From a virus, in the IMG/VR virus record IMGVR_UViG_3300034284_001545, positions 1 to 26,085 of that record: DNA of 26,085 nucleotides. One strand, written 5' to 3'. The notes beneath the pieces are model-generated. The model saw only the letters and a program-made list of their open reading frames with translations. It was not told where the DNA came from and did no database searches. The position numbers and the translations under genes were made by a program. Position 1 is the first letter of the stretch, and the number at the start of each line of letters is the position of its first letter. This document shows positions 7,296 through 14,469 of this stretch, in pieces.

Positions 7296-7844
7296 ATGCA
7301 TAGAATAACAGTTATTGAAAATTTTATTGATAGCCAAGACGCCAAGGTTTTGATTGATGAAATGAAAAATCCTTCTGAAACTAATCCATATCCAGAATAT
7401 TATAAAAAAAGGTATGGCGGAACGGCATTTCCATATAATCCAACGGTTATGAATTTGCTTATTAAATATGGAAAAAAGTCTAATGGTATTCATAAGGCCT
7501 TAAATGGATATGTTAAACCAATATATGTATTTAAAGCGTTTGGCTCACATTGGCAAGCAGGAACCAAAGGAGACTTACATATAGACGCACAAGGACCAGA
7601 GCCTTTTATTGAGTGGAGTACTATTATGTATCTTAATGATCCTTCAGAATATGAAGGCGGAGAGATCTATTTTCCAAATCAAGAATTTTCATATAAACCT
7701 AAAAAATATTCTGCAGTATTTTTTCCAAGTGCGGGTACAGAATATGTGCATGGAATAACAGAAGTAAAAAGTGGCCATAGGCATACTGCTCTATACATGC
7801 ATGTTTCTGAAACACAATTTGCTGATCCAGATTTTTTAAAATAA
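7296..7844 (+). CDS. Prolyl-4-hydroxylase-like Fe(II)/2OG oxygenase
   Basis: A 182-aa double-stranded beta-helix dioxygenase that would hydroxylate a protein or small substrate using O2 and 2-oxoglutarate. The iron ligands are H95 and D97 in DLHIDAQG and H152 in YVHGITEV; R162 in SGHRHTALY should bind 2OG. The hallmark strand YEGGEIYFPNQEF (about 119-131) and AVFFPSAG complete the P4H pattern. It has a good ribosome site (AAGGTGG) and is the last gene of the run that starts at 2092, directly before the tRNA cluster. One of five P4H-like proteins in the window. Confidence 0.88.
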   Translation: MHRITVIENFIDSQDAKVLIDEMKNPSETNPYPEYYKKRYGGTAFPYNPTVMNLLIKYGKKSNGIHKALNGYVKPIYVFKAFGSHWQAGTKGDLHIDAQGPEPFIEWSTIMYLNDPSEYEGGEIYFPNQEFSYKPKKYSAVFFPSAGTEYVHGITEVKSGHRHTALYMHVSETQFADPDFLK

Positions 7845-7855
7845 AAAATAAGTAT

Positions 7856-7928
7856 TGGCTCATAACTCAGTTGGTAGAGTGCCGAACTGTTAATTCGGAT
7901 GTCCCAGGATCGAAGCCTGGTGAGCCAG
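7856..7928 (+). tRNA. tRNA-Asn (GTT)
   Basis: Cloverleaf: acceptor TGGCTCA/TGAGCCA, D stem ACTC/GAGT, anticodon stem CCGAA/TTCGG with loop CTGTTAA (anticodon GTT at 7889-7891), T stem CCAGG/CCTGG with loop ATCGAAG, discriminator G. CCA is not encoded. Confidence 0.95.
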
Positions 7929-7933
7929 CGCAT

Positions 7934-8006
7934 GTCCCCATCGTCTAGTGGCCTAGGACGTCGCCCTTTCACGGCGTTAACACGGGTTCAAATCCCGTTG
8001 GGGACA
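7934..8006 (+). tRNA. tRNA-Glu (TTC)
   Basis: Cloverleaf: acceptor GTCCCCA/TGGGGAC, anticodon loop CTTTCAC with TTC, T stem ACGGG/CCCGT with loop TTCAAAT, discriminator A. It lies 5 nt after tRNA-Asn, so the cluster is probably one transcript. Confidence 0.95.
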
Positions 8007-8012
8007 CTCTAG

Positions 8013-8086
8013 ACACCAGTAGCCAAGTTGGTTAAGGCCCCGAACTCATAATTCGGATATCGTAGGTTCAAGTCCTACCTGGTGTA
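8013..8086 (+). tRNA. tRNA with CAT anticodon (elongator Met, or Ile2)
   Basis: Cloverleaf: acceptor ACACCAG/CTGGTGT, anticodon stem CCGAA/TTCGG with loop CTCATAA, T stem GTAGG/CCTAC, discriminator A. The first acceptor pair is matched and the anticodon stem lacks three G-C pairs, so it is not an initiator. A lysidine-modified Ile tRNA cannot be excluded from sequence. Confidence 0.93.
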
Positions 8087-8088
8087 CA

Positions 8089-8097
8089 TGATATAAT
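8089..8097 (+). promoter_or_regulatory. Extended -10 promoter for katG
   Basis: TGATATAAT at 8089-8097 begins two bases after the tRNA-Met gene. The predicted start, seven bases after the box, is 8104, giving a 27-nt leader with AGAGGAA before the katG ATG. No -35 is evident, as usual for TGn-extended promoters. Confidence 0.6.
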
Positions 8098-8130
8098 TAA
8101 TATGAAAACAAATAGCAGAAAGAGGAACTC

Positions 8131-10194
8131 ATGAGTGAAGCAAAGTGTCCAGTAACTGGGCACGGAACAAGTGCAAATGCAACAAAGAACGAAGACTGGT
8201 GGCCTAATCAACTAGACCTTTCAGGGCTACGAAAGCATTCAGAAAAGTCTGACCCTATGGGAGATGATTTTGATTATGCTGAAGAATTTAATAGTTTAGA
8301 TCTTGATGCTGTAAAGTCTGATATCAATACTCTTCTAACCACCTCGCAAGATTGGTGGCCTGCAGACTACGGTAACTATGGCCCATTCTTTATTCGTATG
8401 GCATGGCATAGTGCTGGAACATACAGAATTAGCGATGGTCGTGGTGGTGCAGGACAAGGCAATCAGCGTTTTGCTCCTTTGAACTCATGGCCAGATAACG
8501 GAAATCTTGATAAGGCCCGTCGTTTATTGTGGCCGATTAAGCAAAAGTACGGCAAAAAGATTTCATGGGCAGACCTTATGATCCTTGCAGGCAATGTTGC
8601 TCTTGAGAACATGGGCTTCAAGACATTTGGTTTTGCTGGTGGTCGTGCAGATGTTTGGGAAGCAGATGATACATATTGGGGTGCAGAAAAGGAATGGCTT
8701 GCAGATAATCGCTATAGCGATGATCGTTATTTAGAAAATCCTCTTGCTGCAGTCCAGATGGGATTGATTTATGTAAACCCTGAAGGACCTAATGGAAATC
8801 CTGATCCAGTTCTTTCTGCAAGAGACATTCGTGAAACTTTTGCTCGAATGGCAATGAATGACGAAGAGACCGTTGCACTTATCGCAGGTGGTCATGCATT
8901 TGGAAAGAGCCATGGTGCAGGAGATGTTAGTCATGTAGGTCCAGACCCAGAAGGTTCTCCAACAGAAGACATGGGTCTTGGTTGGAAGAACTCATTTGGA
9001 ACGGGCAATGCAGAATACACTATTACAAGTGGTATTGAAGGCGCTTGGACACCAACTCCAACGAAGTGGGATAACTCATACCTCAAGTTAATCTTCAAGT
9101 ATGATTGGAAGCAGGTAAAGAGTCCTGCTGGTGCTACTCAATGGATTCCAACAGATGAGTCTGCTGCTAATTTAGTTCCAGACGCCCACATTGAAGGTAA
9201 GTTCCATGCTCCAGTGATGACAACTGCAGACCTGGCCTTGAAGTTTGATCCAGAGTACGAAAAGATTTCACGAAGATTCCTTGAAGACTTTGACTACTTC
9301 TCAGATCAGTTTGCTCGTGCATGGTTTAAGTTAACACATAGAGATATGGGTCCAATTGCAAGATATCTTGGTAAAGAGGCTCCTACAGAAGAACTTATTT
9401 GGCAAGATCCAGTTGGCAATGTAACTAGAGATAGTTTGACACAAGAAGATATAGATGCAATTAAAGAAAAGATTATGGCATCTGGTCTATCTGTTTATGA
9501 TTTGACAACTACTGCTTGGGCATCTGCCTCTACATTCCGCAAGACAGACAAGCGTGGTGGTGCTAATGGTGCTCGTGTAGTTCTTGCTCCTCAAAATACA
9601 TGGGAAGTAAATGATCACGATGCTATTGGAAGAGTAGTATCTGTTCTTAATGAAATTAAGAATGATTTCAATGTATCTCTTGCAGACCTTATTGTGTTTG
9701 CTGGATTAGTTGGAGTTCAGGTCGCTGCCGATAATAGCGGAACTGGAGTGGTCATTTCTGCTAAGTTTAGTCGTGGTGATGCAACTCAAGAGCAAACGGA
9801 TGTTGAATCATTTACAGTGCTTGAACCAAAGTTTGATGCTTTCCGCAACTACATTCATCCAAGTATTACTGCTCCTGCAGAAGTTATGCTGGTAGAAAAG
9901 GCTAACCTGTTGGGTCTAACCCCAGTAGAAATGGTTCTTCTCCTATCCGGAATGAGAATGCTAACTGATGGAAAGTTGGATAACAGTTATCTAGTTAAAC
10001 TACTCTCATACACAAATGCAGATCAGGCAGGAGACACACCTCGTGTAGACCTTATCCTTGCATCTAATTCAGAACTTAGAGCAATTGCAGAAGTGTATGC
10101 GTCAGATGATGCTAAGGAAAAGTTTGTTCATGATTTTGTTTCAGCATGGACAAAGGTAATGAATGCTGATCTATCTATTAAGGAGAATAAGTAA
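8131..10194 (+). CDS. katG: Catalase-peroxidase KatG
   Basis: A 687-aa bifunctional haem enzyme that breaks down H2O2 (catalase) and oxidises donors (peroxidase). All key residues are present: distal R89, W92, H93 ([11 protein letters not shown]); adduct Tyr214 (GLIYVNPEG) and Met240 (ARMAMND), which with W92 form the Met-Tyr-Trp cofactor needed for catalase activity; proximal H255 (GGHAFGK), W306 and D367; and the mobile R404 (THRDMGP). The C-terminal domain is intact in outline ([32 protein letters not shown]) but is shortened in two loops before RVDLILASN, which explains why it is shorter than the usual 720-740. Codons are richer in G+C than in neighbours and favour AAG and CGT, suggesting high expression. 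Rare in phages. Confidence 0.97.
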   Translation: MSEAKCPVTGHGTSANATKNEDWWPNQLDLSGLRKHSEKSDPMGDDFDYAEEFNSLDLDAVKSDINTLLTTSQDWWPADYGNYGPFFIRMAWHSAGTYRISDGRGGAGQGNQRFAPLNSWPDNGNLDKARRLLWPIKQKYGKKISWADLMILAGNVALENMGFKTFGFAGGRADVWEADDTYWGAEKEWLADNRYSDDRYLENPLAAVQMGLIYVNPEGPNGNPDPVLSARDIRETFARMAMNDEETVALIAGGHAFGKSHGAGDVSHVGPDPEGSPTEDMGLGWKNSFGTGNAEYTITSGIEGAWTPTPTKWDNSYLKLIFKYDWKQVKSPAGATQWIPTDESAANLVPDAHIEGKFHAPVMTTADLALKFDPEYEKISRRFLEDFDYFSDQFARAWFKLTHRDMGPIARYLGKEAPTEELIWQDPVGNVTRDSLTQEDIDAIKEKIMASGLSVYDLTTTAWASASTFRKTDKRGGANGARVVLAPQNTWEVNDHDAIGRVVSVLNEIKNDFNVSLADLIVFAGLVGVQVAADNSGTGVVISAKFSRGDATQEQTDVESFTVLEPKFDAFRNYIHPSITAPAEVMLVEKANLLGLTPVEMVLLLSGMRMLTDGKLDNSYLVKLLSYTNADQAGDTPRVDLILASNSELRAIAEVYASDDAKEKFVHDFVSAWTKVMNADLSIKENK

Positions 10195-10329
10195 ATGAGA
10201 AATGCAATGTTTTATTTAGCACATTCAGCAGCAATTGTTGGATTGATGATTGGCTCTTATGCTTACGGATTTAAGCAGGCCAAAAATAATTTAACAGAAA
10301 AAATATTTAGTTTTACAAAACGCAAGTAA
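10195..10329 (+). CDS. Small membrane protein downstream of katG
   Basis: A 44-aa protein, ATG immediately after the katG stop, with AAGGAG (10180-10185) inside the end of katG. One hydrophobic helix at about residues 6-25 (FYLAHSAAIVGLMIGSYAYG) is followed by a basic tail (FKQAKN...FTKRK). Tight coupling suggests co-expression with katG. Function unknown. Confidence 0.7.
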   Translation: MRNAMFYLAHSAAIVGLMIGSYAYGFKQAKNNLTEKIFSFTKRK

Positions 10330-10336
10330 TAAAAAT

Positions 10337-10342
10337 TATACT
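10337..10342 (+). promoter_or_regulatory. Possible promoter for tRNA-Gly
   Basis: TATACT at 10337-10342 would start transcription near 10349, five bases before tRNA-Gly. There is no TGn extension and no clear -35, so this is weak. Confidence 0.35.
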
Positions 10343-10353
10343 TAGTTTACTTA

Positions 10354-10424
10354 GCGACTATTGCATAGTGGTAGTGCGTAACCTTGCCAAGGTTAATGTG
10401 CGAGTTCGATTCTCGCTAGTCGCT
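10354..10424 (+). tRNA. tRNA-Gly (GCC)
   Basis: Cloverleaf: acceptor GCGACTA/TAGTCGC, anticodon stem TAACC/GGTTA with loop TTGCCAA (anticodon GCC), T stem GCGAG/CTCGC with loop TTCGATT, discriminator T. It stands alone, 9 nt before the stop of a convergent gene. Confidence 0.95.
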
Positions 10425-10432
10425 CTAGTTTA

Positions 10433-11140
10433 TTAATGAATTGAAGCAAAATCTGCAAGACTATATTCGGGATTTTCTAAACTGCTTGGAGTAGAAAAAG
10501 CAGATTCAAGTATTGTATTCTTTAACTTAAGAAAAGAATTATCGTCAACAGAGACAAAATAAGCATTTTTATCTAATTGTATTTTTTTTGTAGAGTTATA
10601 AATTTTTACATCTTTTATTTGTTCTCCACCAATTTTGGCAAAATTACCATAAGCCGATCTTGGGAAATAAGCAATATTTAAAGATTCTCTAAGTTTATTT
10701 TTATTCATAACCATCGGTACATGAATGTCATAATCGATTGGGTCTTTTATTCCGCTCATAACTAACTGTTTGTGTGTCAATTCTAATAAACGAATATAGA
10801 CTGAAGCCATGCCCAATTCTTTATACTGTTTTATTTTATTAGAAAGAAGCCCCCCATGAAAATTTGGGACACTTTCCATTGTTTTTAAAGCAAAAAAATC
10901 ATCATTCATTAAAACAAAGTCATCAGATATTTCTGGATGCTCCGACGCAACTTTAATGCAATTTCTAATATTATCAAATTTTTTAGCAGTATCTTCTATA
11001 TATATAAAATCACCGATATACCACACTGGTCGATATCCTAAAACCCAGACTCTTCCTTTAGGCATATTTTTTTCAATTGACCTTAAAGAATATTTTAATT
11101 CTTCATTTTCACCAGCACGAGCAATATAAACATAATCCAT
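10433..11140 (-). CDS. Stealth-like glycosyltransferase
   Basis: A 235-aa protein on the minus strand. It starts DYVYIARAGENEELKYSLRS (residues 2-21), then RVWVLGYRP and SDDFVLMNDDFFAL (about 92-105). The combination of an early ELKYSLRS helix and a NDDFF acidic motif matches sugar or sugar-phosphate transferases related to Stealth proteins, and similar genes annotated as glycosyltransferases are frequent in actinobacterial phages. The NDD aspartates probably bind the metal and nucleotide sugar. Its promoter faces that of the fused glycosyltransferase, and both predicted transcripts are leaderless. The acceptor is unknown; host envelope or virion glycans are likely. Confidence 0.8.
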   Translation of the reverse strand: MDYVYIARAGENEELKYSLRSIEKNMPKGRVWVLGYRPVWYIGDFIYIEDTAKKFDNIRNCIKVASEHPEISDDFVLMNDDFFALKTMESVPNFHGGLLSNKIKQYKELGMASVYIRLLELTHKQLVMSGIKDPIDYDIHVPMVMNKNKLRESLNIAYFPRSAYGNFAKIGGEQIKDVKIYNSTKKIQLDKNAYFVSVDDNSFLKLKNTILESAFSTPSSLENPEYSLADFASIH

Positions 11141-11146
11141 TTTAAA

Positions 11147-11155
11147 ATTATAGCA
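11147..11155 (-). promoter_or_regulatory. Leaderless extended -10 promoter, minus strand
   Basis: On the minus strand TGCTATAAT is followed by six bases (TTTAAA) and the ATG of the Stealth-like gene at 11140-11138. The expected start seven bases after the box is the A of the ATG. Confidence 0.7.
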
Positions 11156-11160
11156 TGGTG

Positions 11161-11166
11161 TATAAT
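11161..11166 (+). promoter_or_regulatory. Near-leaderless promoter for the fused glycosyltransferase
   Basis: TATAAT at 11161-11166 is followed by seven bases and the ATG at 11174. The -10 boxes of the two divergent promoters are only 8 bp apart, so both cannot be occupied at once. No clear -35. Confidence 0.6.
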
Positions 11167-11173
11167 TAACAAG

Positions 11174-13090
11174 ATGGCAAAAATCCTAGTTATAAGCGCA
11201 AATCTTCCAGATTGGTCCAAAAATAGTGGTGGCAAAGAAAGGACCTTGACACTAGTTGAAGCGCTATCAGAGCATGAAGTAACATTTTTATCTTTTAATT
11301 GGGATAATGAACTAATTAATAAAAAAATTAATAAAAATTTACACCACTTTCAGCCACAAATAGGGCACACTCTTTATAAACGTCGGCAAAGATTAGTTAA
11401 TGATTTTGCAAAACTTAATCATGATACAGTTTTTGAAATTTTAAAAGATGATTTAGAAATCTTTACTTCAACAGCAAAAGAATTATCAAAAAGTTGTGAT
11501 CTTATAATCGTTGATCACTATTCTGTTTCTCCCCTTCTTCAAAATATTAAAAATGTTCCGATTATTTATAATTCTCACAATGCAGAATTTGAGTTGGGGA
11601 AACAGGTTCATGGCGAAAGCAAAGAACTAATGGACTTAGTTGAAAAAATGGAAACTCGCATTTTAAAACAAGCACAAGAAATTACATATTGCTCTTCCGC
11701 AGATTTTGTAAAAATAAAGAATCACTACGGACAAAGTATTCGTGGAAAATATATTCCAAATGGAACAATAGTCCAGGATAAAATAAATTATGAAAATAGA
11801 CTTAGGTCTAGGGATATTATTTTTGTTGGTAGTGGCCATCCACCAAATAAAGCAGCAGCAAAAAAAGTTGTTGCATTTGCTCAGTCCATGCCAGAATTTA
11901 ATTTTATTATTATAGGGGGGTGCGGTAGTGGCATTAAATCTCCAAACATTCCTAGCAATGTTCAAATTGTTGGTCATGTAAATGATGAATTATTAGATAA
12001 ATATTTTAGAACATCTTTTGCTTTTATTAATCCTATGCTTAATGGTTCTGGAACACATTTAAAAATGATGAAAGCCCTAGGGTATGCAATTCCAATAATC
12101 ACATCAACCATCGGTGCACGAGGTTTTTCTGACCAAGAAATAGAAGAAGCAATGTTGATTGCAGACGATGAGGACGGTTTTTATGAAAAAGTTAAAATGC
12201 TTAAAAATAAAGAAGTTTATAAAAATTTATGTGAAAACGCATACAGGCACTCACAAACTTACAATTGGGATAAAATAAAAAAAGACTATGCAAATTTTAT
12301 TAATGATTGCGTAAATAAATATGTTGAAAACAAAAAAGAAAGTGCTAGTCTTAAAAAAGAAAAAGAAAAAATTCTAATATGTTCTATTGTTAGAAATGAC
12401 GAACATTTCTATTTAGACTATTATAAGAAAATTAAAGCAATGGTAGATTTTTTTCCAGAATACGAGTTTTATTTGTCTTTATATGAGAATGACTCAGTAG
12501 ATGCGACAAGCAGTTTAATGCTCAAGCAAGACTATTCAATGTTTAATGGTGTGTCAATTATTTCTGAAAAAATTAATACACGGTTTTATGGTTCTTCAAA
12601 AGATGAGGATAGAGTAAAAAACCTATCACTGGCAAGGAACAAAGCCTTAACAGCAAACAACTTTTTAAATAGTGTTAATTATGTTTTAATGATAGATGTA
12701 GATGTAGATTTTAAAATGTCCGATGTTGAAAAAATATTAAATTTTAAAGACCTAGAGCCTAATTTTGATATTGTTGCAGCAGCAACCAAAAGAAGAAAAG
12801 TCCTGTATGATCAGTGGGCAACAAGAGAAGGGCCCAGGTATGACCCAGCAATTCAAGAGTTGTTTGAGCAATACAAAAAAGAAAAATATACAAAATATTA
12901 TTCTGTTTCTAGTGGGTTTTGTTTATACCAAGCCCAACCATTTAGAGATGGGGCTAGGTATGGCTATATAAATAAAGAAACTGGTGAGCCAGATTGTGAA
13001 ATGGTAGTTATTTGTCAAGAATTTCAAGAAAGAGGGCATAAGAGTATATACATGGCTAATCAAGCAGAAATGACACATAATCATAATTAG
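11174..13090 (+). CDS. Two-domain glycosyltransferase (GT4-like + CAP59/Anp1-like)
   Basis: A 638-aa fusion. Residues 1 to about 385 form a GT4-like GT-B transferase: NSGGKERTLTLVEAL near the start, IIYNSHNAEFE, IFVGSGHPPNKAA and the donor-site region GSGTHLKMMKALGYAIPII. From about residue 396 a second domain begins (KILICSIVRNDEHFYLDYYK) with NLSLARNKAL and the acidic metal site VLMIDVDVDF (about 502-512), then RKVLYDQWATREGPRYD; this matches CAP59/Anp1-type mannosyltransferase domains. A Lys/Glu-rich linker joins them. The protein could add two sugars in sequence to one acceptor. It is driven by its own promoter divergent from another transferase. Confidence 0.85.
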   Translation: MAKILVISANLPDWSKNSGGKERTLTLVEALSEHEVTFLSFNWDNELINKKINKNLHHFQPQIGHTLYKRRQRLVNDFAKLNHDTVFEILKDDLEIFTSTAKELSKSCDLIIVDHYSVSPLLQNIKNVPIIYNSHNAEFELGKQVHGESKELMDLVEKMETRILKQAQEITYCSSADFVKIKNHYGQSIRGKYIPNGTIVQDKINYENRLRSRDIIFVGSGHPPNKAAAKKVVAFAQSMPEFNFIIIGGCGSGIKSPNIPSNVQIVGHVNDELLDKYFRTSFAFINPMLNGSGTHLKMMKALGYAIPIITSTIGARGFSDQEIEEAMLIADDEDGFYEKVKMLKNKEVYKNLCENAYRHSQTYNWDKIKKDYANFINDCVNKYVENKKESASLKKEKEKILICSIVRNDEHFYLDYYKKIKAMVDFFPEYEFYLSLYENDSVDATSSLMLKQDYSMFNGVSIISEKINTRFYGSSKDEDRVKNLSLARNKALTANNFLNSVNYVLMIDVDVDFKMSDVEKILNFKDLEPNFDIVAAATKRRKVLYDQWATREGPRYDPAIQELFEQYKKEKYTKYYSVSSGFCLYQAQPFRDGARYGYINKETGEPDCEMVVICQEFQERGHKSIYMANQAEMTHNHN

Positions 13091-13092
13091 TT

Positions 13093-13101
13093 TGATATAA
13101 T
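13093..13101 (+). promoter_or_regulatory. Extended -10 promoter
   Basis: TGATATAAT at 13093-13101, three bases after the fused transferase gene. The predicted start is near 13108, leaving a leader of about 30 nt with AGGAGG before the 36-aa gene. Confidence 0.6.
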
Positions 13102-13137
13102 ATAAAGAAGTGCAAGTCTACTAGAATAGGAGGAATG

Positions 13138-13248
13138 ATGCGTATTAAAATTATTAAGTTTGTTGTAAAGGCTCTTGGATACCAGTGGTCTGGGGATGAT
13201 CTAAAGTTACCAGTCTGGTATGTAAAAGAAAAAAAGAAGGTAAAGTAA
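13138..13248 (+). CDS. 36-aa basic peptide gene
   Basis: ATG 13138 is preceded by a perfect AGGAGG (13128-13133); a second ATG at 13135 is too close to it. The product begins MRIKIIKFVVKALGYQW and ends in KEKKKVK, so it is strongly basic with an amphipathic start. Its stop overlaps the nuclease start (TAATG), so it is co-translated. Function unknown. Confidence 0.65.
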   Translation: MRIKIIKFVVKALGYQWSGDDLKLPVWYVKEKKKVK

Positions 13249-13655
13249 TGTTTGAGTATTATGTTAAAAAAGTAAATAAAGTTGTAGATGGGGATACAAT
13301 TGATGTAGATATAGATTTAGGGTTTGATATATCTTTTAGTTCAAGGGTAAGACTTGCGGGCATAGATACTCCAGAATCTCGTACGACAGATAAAATGGAA
13401 AAGGCTTTAGGCCTTGAGGCAAAGGCATTTTTAAAACATGAAATTGAGGCAGCCAAAACTGTGGTAATTAAAACAGAAAAAATGGATTCATCAGAAAAAT
13501 ATGGAAGAATTTTAGGATGGGTTTTCTTGGACGGATCGGATAAATCTATTAATCAAAAGATGATTGATGTAGGTCATGCCTGGGGATATCTGGGCGAAAC
13601 AAAAATTAAAGATTTTGAAGCACTTTCTAAAGCAAGAAAAATCTCTAAAATTTAA
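13248..13655 (+). CDS. Staphylococcal-nuclease-like (thermonuclease) protein
   Basis: A 135-aa SNase/OB-fold nuclease that cleaves DNA or RNA with Ca2+. The catalytic residues fall at the same numbers as in staphylococcal nuclease: R35 (RVRLAGID), E43 (IDTPESR) and R87 (EKYGRILGW); D40 and the early VVDGDTIDVDID motif supply the metal site. No signal peptide is seen, so it acts in the cytoplasm. The C-terminus is short compared with the secreted enzyme (149 residues). Likely roles are degrading host nucleic acid or recycling nucleotides. Confidence 0.9.
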   Translation: MFEYYVKKVNKVVDGDTIDVDIDLGFDISFSSRVRLAGIDTPESRTTDKMEKALGLEAKAFLKHEIEAAKTVVIKTEKMDSSEKYGRILGWVFLDGSDKSINQKMIDVGHAWGYLGETKIKDFEALSKARKISKI

Positions 13656-13665
13656 TTATAAAATT

Positions 13666-13694
13666 TTTACCCTTTAAGACAAATATGCTATAAT
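13666..13694 (+). promoter_or_regulatory. hsp20 promoter
   Basis: TTTACC (13666-13671), 17-bp spacer, TATAAT (13689-13694) with a TGC extension (13686-13688). The expected start is 13701, the first base of a hairpin. Confidence 0.65.
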
Positions 13695-13700
13695 AGACAT

Positions 13701-13751
13701 GTACCTGCTCAAATGAGGGGTACAACTAACTTGCTTAAAAAGGAGAAAAAA
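13701..13751 (+). promoter_or_regulatory. Structured hsp20 5' leader with 5'-terminal hairpin
   Basis: From the predicted start, GTACC (13701-13705) pairs with GGTAC (13719-13723) and CTC (13708-13710) with GAG (13715-13717) around an AAAT loop. Downstream, TTGCT (13731-13735) lies five bases before AGGAG (13741-13745), the ribosome site, and can pair with it in the U-U-G-C-U/A-G-G-A manner of ROSE thermometers. The small stem is weak, so thermosensing is a hypothesis. Confidence 0.45.
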
Positions 13752-14168
13752 ATGGTAAGTACGTTCGCTATGGATCTTTTTAAAGATCCTTTTTTTATTG
13801 GCTTCAATCGTGAATTGGAGCGTTTTGGCAATCTACATAAGGTAAATAGTCAATCATACCCACCTTATGATCTTTTAAAACTAGACGAAGATAATTATAT
13901 TTTATCTTTAGCGGTTGCTGGTTTTTCTAAAGATAACATTAATATCTCTATTGATAATGATTCGCTTATTATTAAAGGAGAACTGGTAGAGGTTACTGAT
14001 GCCGAAGTCATTCATAAGGGGATTGCTGGTCGTAAATTTACCCGCACATTTGCTCTTGGTGAATATATGGAAGTAACTGGGGCAAAACTTGAAGATGGTT
14101 TGTTAACTATTAATGTTACCCGCCTTGTTCCAGAAGAAAAAAAACCAAAAACAATCAAAGTAAAATAA
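13752..14168 (+). CDS. Small heat shock protein Hsp20
   Basis: A 138-aa alpha-crystallin-type chaperone that holds unfolding proteins. ATG 13752 has AAGGAG six bases upstream. The N-terminal arm (MDLFKDPFFIGFNRELERF) is followed by the alpha-crystallin domain from about residue 36 to 120: YPPYDLLKLDEDNYILSLAV, DSLIIKGEL, RKFTRTFALGEYMEV and the hallmark LEDGLLTINV. The tail PEEKKPKTIKVK contains an I-x-V motif for oligomer contacts. It is the usual short form found in cyanophages and other viruses, possibly helping fold virion proteins. It has its own promoter and a structured leader. Confidence 0.95.
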   Translation: MVSTFAMDLFKDPFFIGFNRELERFGNLHKVNSQSYPPYDLLKLDEDNYILSLAVAGFSKDNINISIDNDSLIIKGELVEVTDAEVIHKGIAGRKFTRTFALGEYMEVTGAKLEDGLLTINVTRLVPEEKKPKTIKVK

Positions 14169-14173
14169 TATAA

Positions 14174-14313
14174 TATAATATAACTCTGCATCCTCTCATC
14201 AGGAAGTCGCAGATATGTCGGGGGAGACAGCGACAAAAAATAACTGGATACACCTGAGCATGTGTATAAAGTGCTCACTTGCTATTCCCGCCGATTTTTG
14301 GTATCCTTAGTAT
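14174..14313 (+). ncRNA. Candidate structured RNA between hsp20 and a leaderless gene
   Basis: This 145-nt gap holds no convincing gene but is richer in G+C than the flanks and full of inverted repeats. TCTGC-TCCT (14185-14194) pairs with AGGA-GCAGA (14201-14213) with a small internal loop; TGTCG (14216-14220) with CGACA (14231-14235); ATACAC (14248-14253) with GTGTAT (14262-14267), in competition with TGAGCA (14255-14260) and TGCTCA (14272-14277). A tandem TATAAT at 14169-14179 could start transcription at about 14186, the edge of the first hairpin. It may be a small RNA, the 3' end of hsp20 mRNA, or a regulator of the next gene. The right end is arbitrary; structure is seen to 14277. Confidence 0.4.
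14279..14307 (+). promoter_or_regulatory. Promoter for a leaderless 51-aa gene
   Basis: TTGCTA (14279-14284), 17-bp spacer, TATCCT (14302-14307), six bases, ATG at 14314. The start would fall on the A of the ATG. Confidence 0.55.
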
Positions 14314-14469
14314 ATGAAGCCTTTATCAGATAGACAAGCAGACAACCGATTTTGGAAAATGATCCAAAACAACTGTGACCATGATTTTAAATGGTCATTG
14401 CAGTGTGGGGAAGTGGCATGTGATAAATGCTATACCTTTTATGAAAAGTGGATACAAAACAATGGCTAA
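14314..14469 (+). CDS. 51-aa Cys/His-rich protein, putative zinc finger
   Basis: Product MKPLSDRQADNRFWKMIQNN and then CDHDFKWSLQCGEVACDKCY. Cys21, His23, Cys31, Cys36 and Cys39 can form a zinc site. It has no ribosome site; the ATG sits exactly at the predicted transcript start. Its end overlaps the next gene by 8 nt. A DNA- or RNA-binding role is possible but not shown. Confidence 0.65.
   Translation: MKPLSDRQADNRFWKMIQNNCDHDFKWSLQCGEVACDKCYTFYEKWIQNNG

Noticed and set aside
8013-8086. Initiator tRNA-Met
   Set aside because: The first acceptor pair is matched and the anticodon stem lacks the three G-C pairs of initiators, so elongator Met or Ile2 is more likely.
7856-8086. tRNA cluster as a prophage attachment site
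   Set aside because: No integrase, no repeated tRNA 3' end elsewhere in the window and no boundary in gene content; these look like phage-carried tRNAs.
8102-8134. A 10-codon frame ([10 protein letters not shown]) ending in an ATGA overlap with the katG start, like a leader peptide
   Set aside because: The -10 box at 8092-8097 predicts a transcript start near 8104, inside this ATG, and katG has its own ribosome site, so the frame is probably not translated.
14214-14310. A 31-codon frame from ATG 14215 in the gap after hsp20
   Set aside because: No ribosome site, no coding pattern, and the same bases form several inverted repeats; a structured RNA explains them better.
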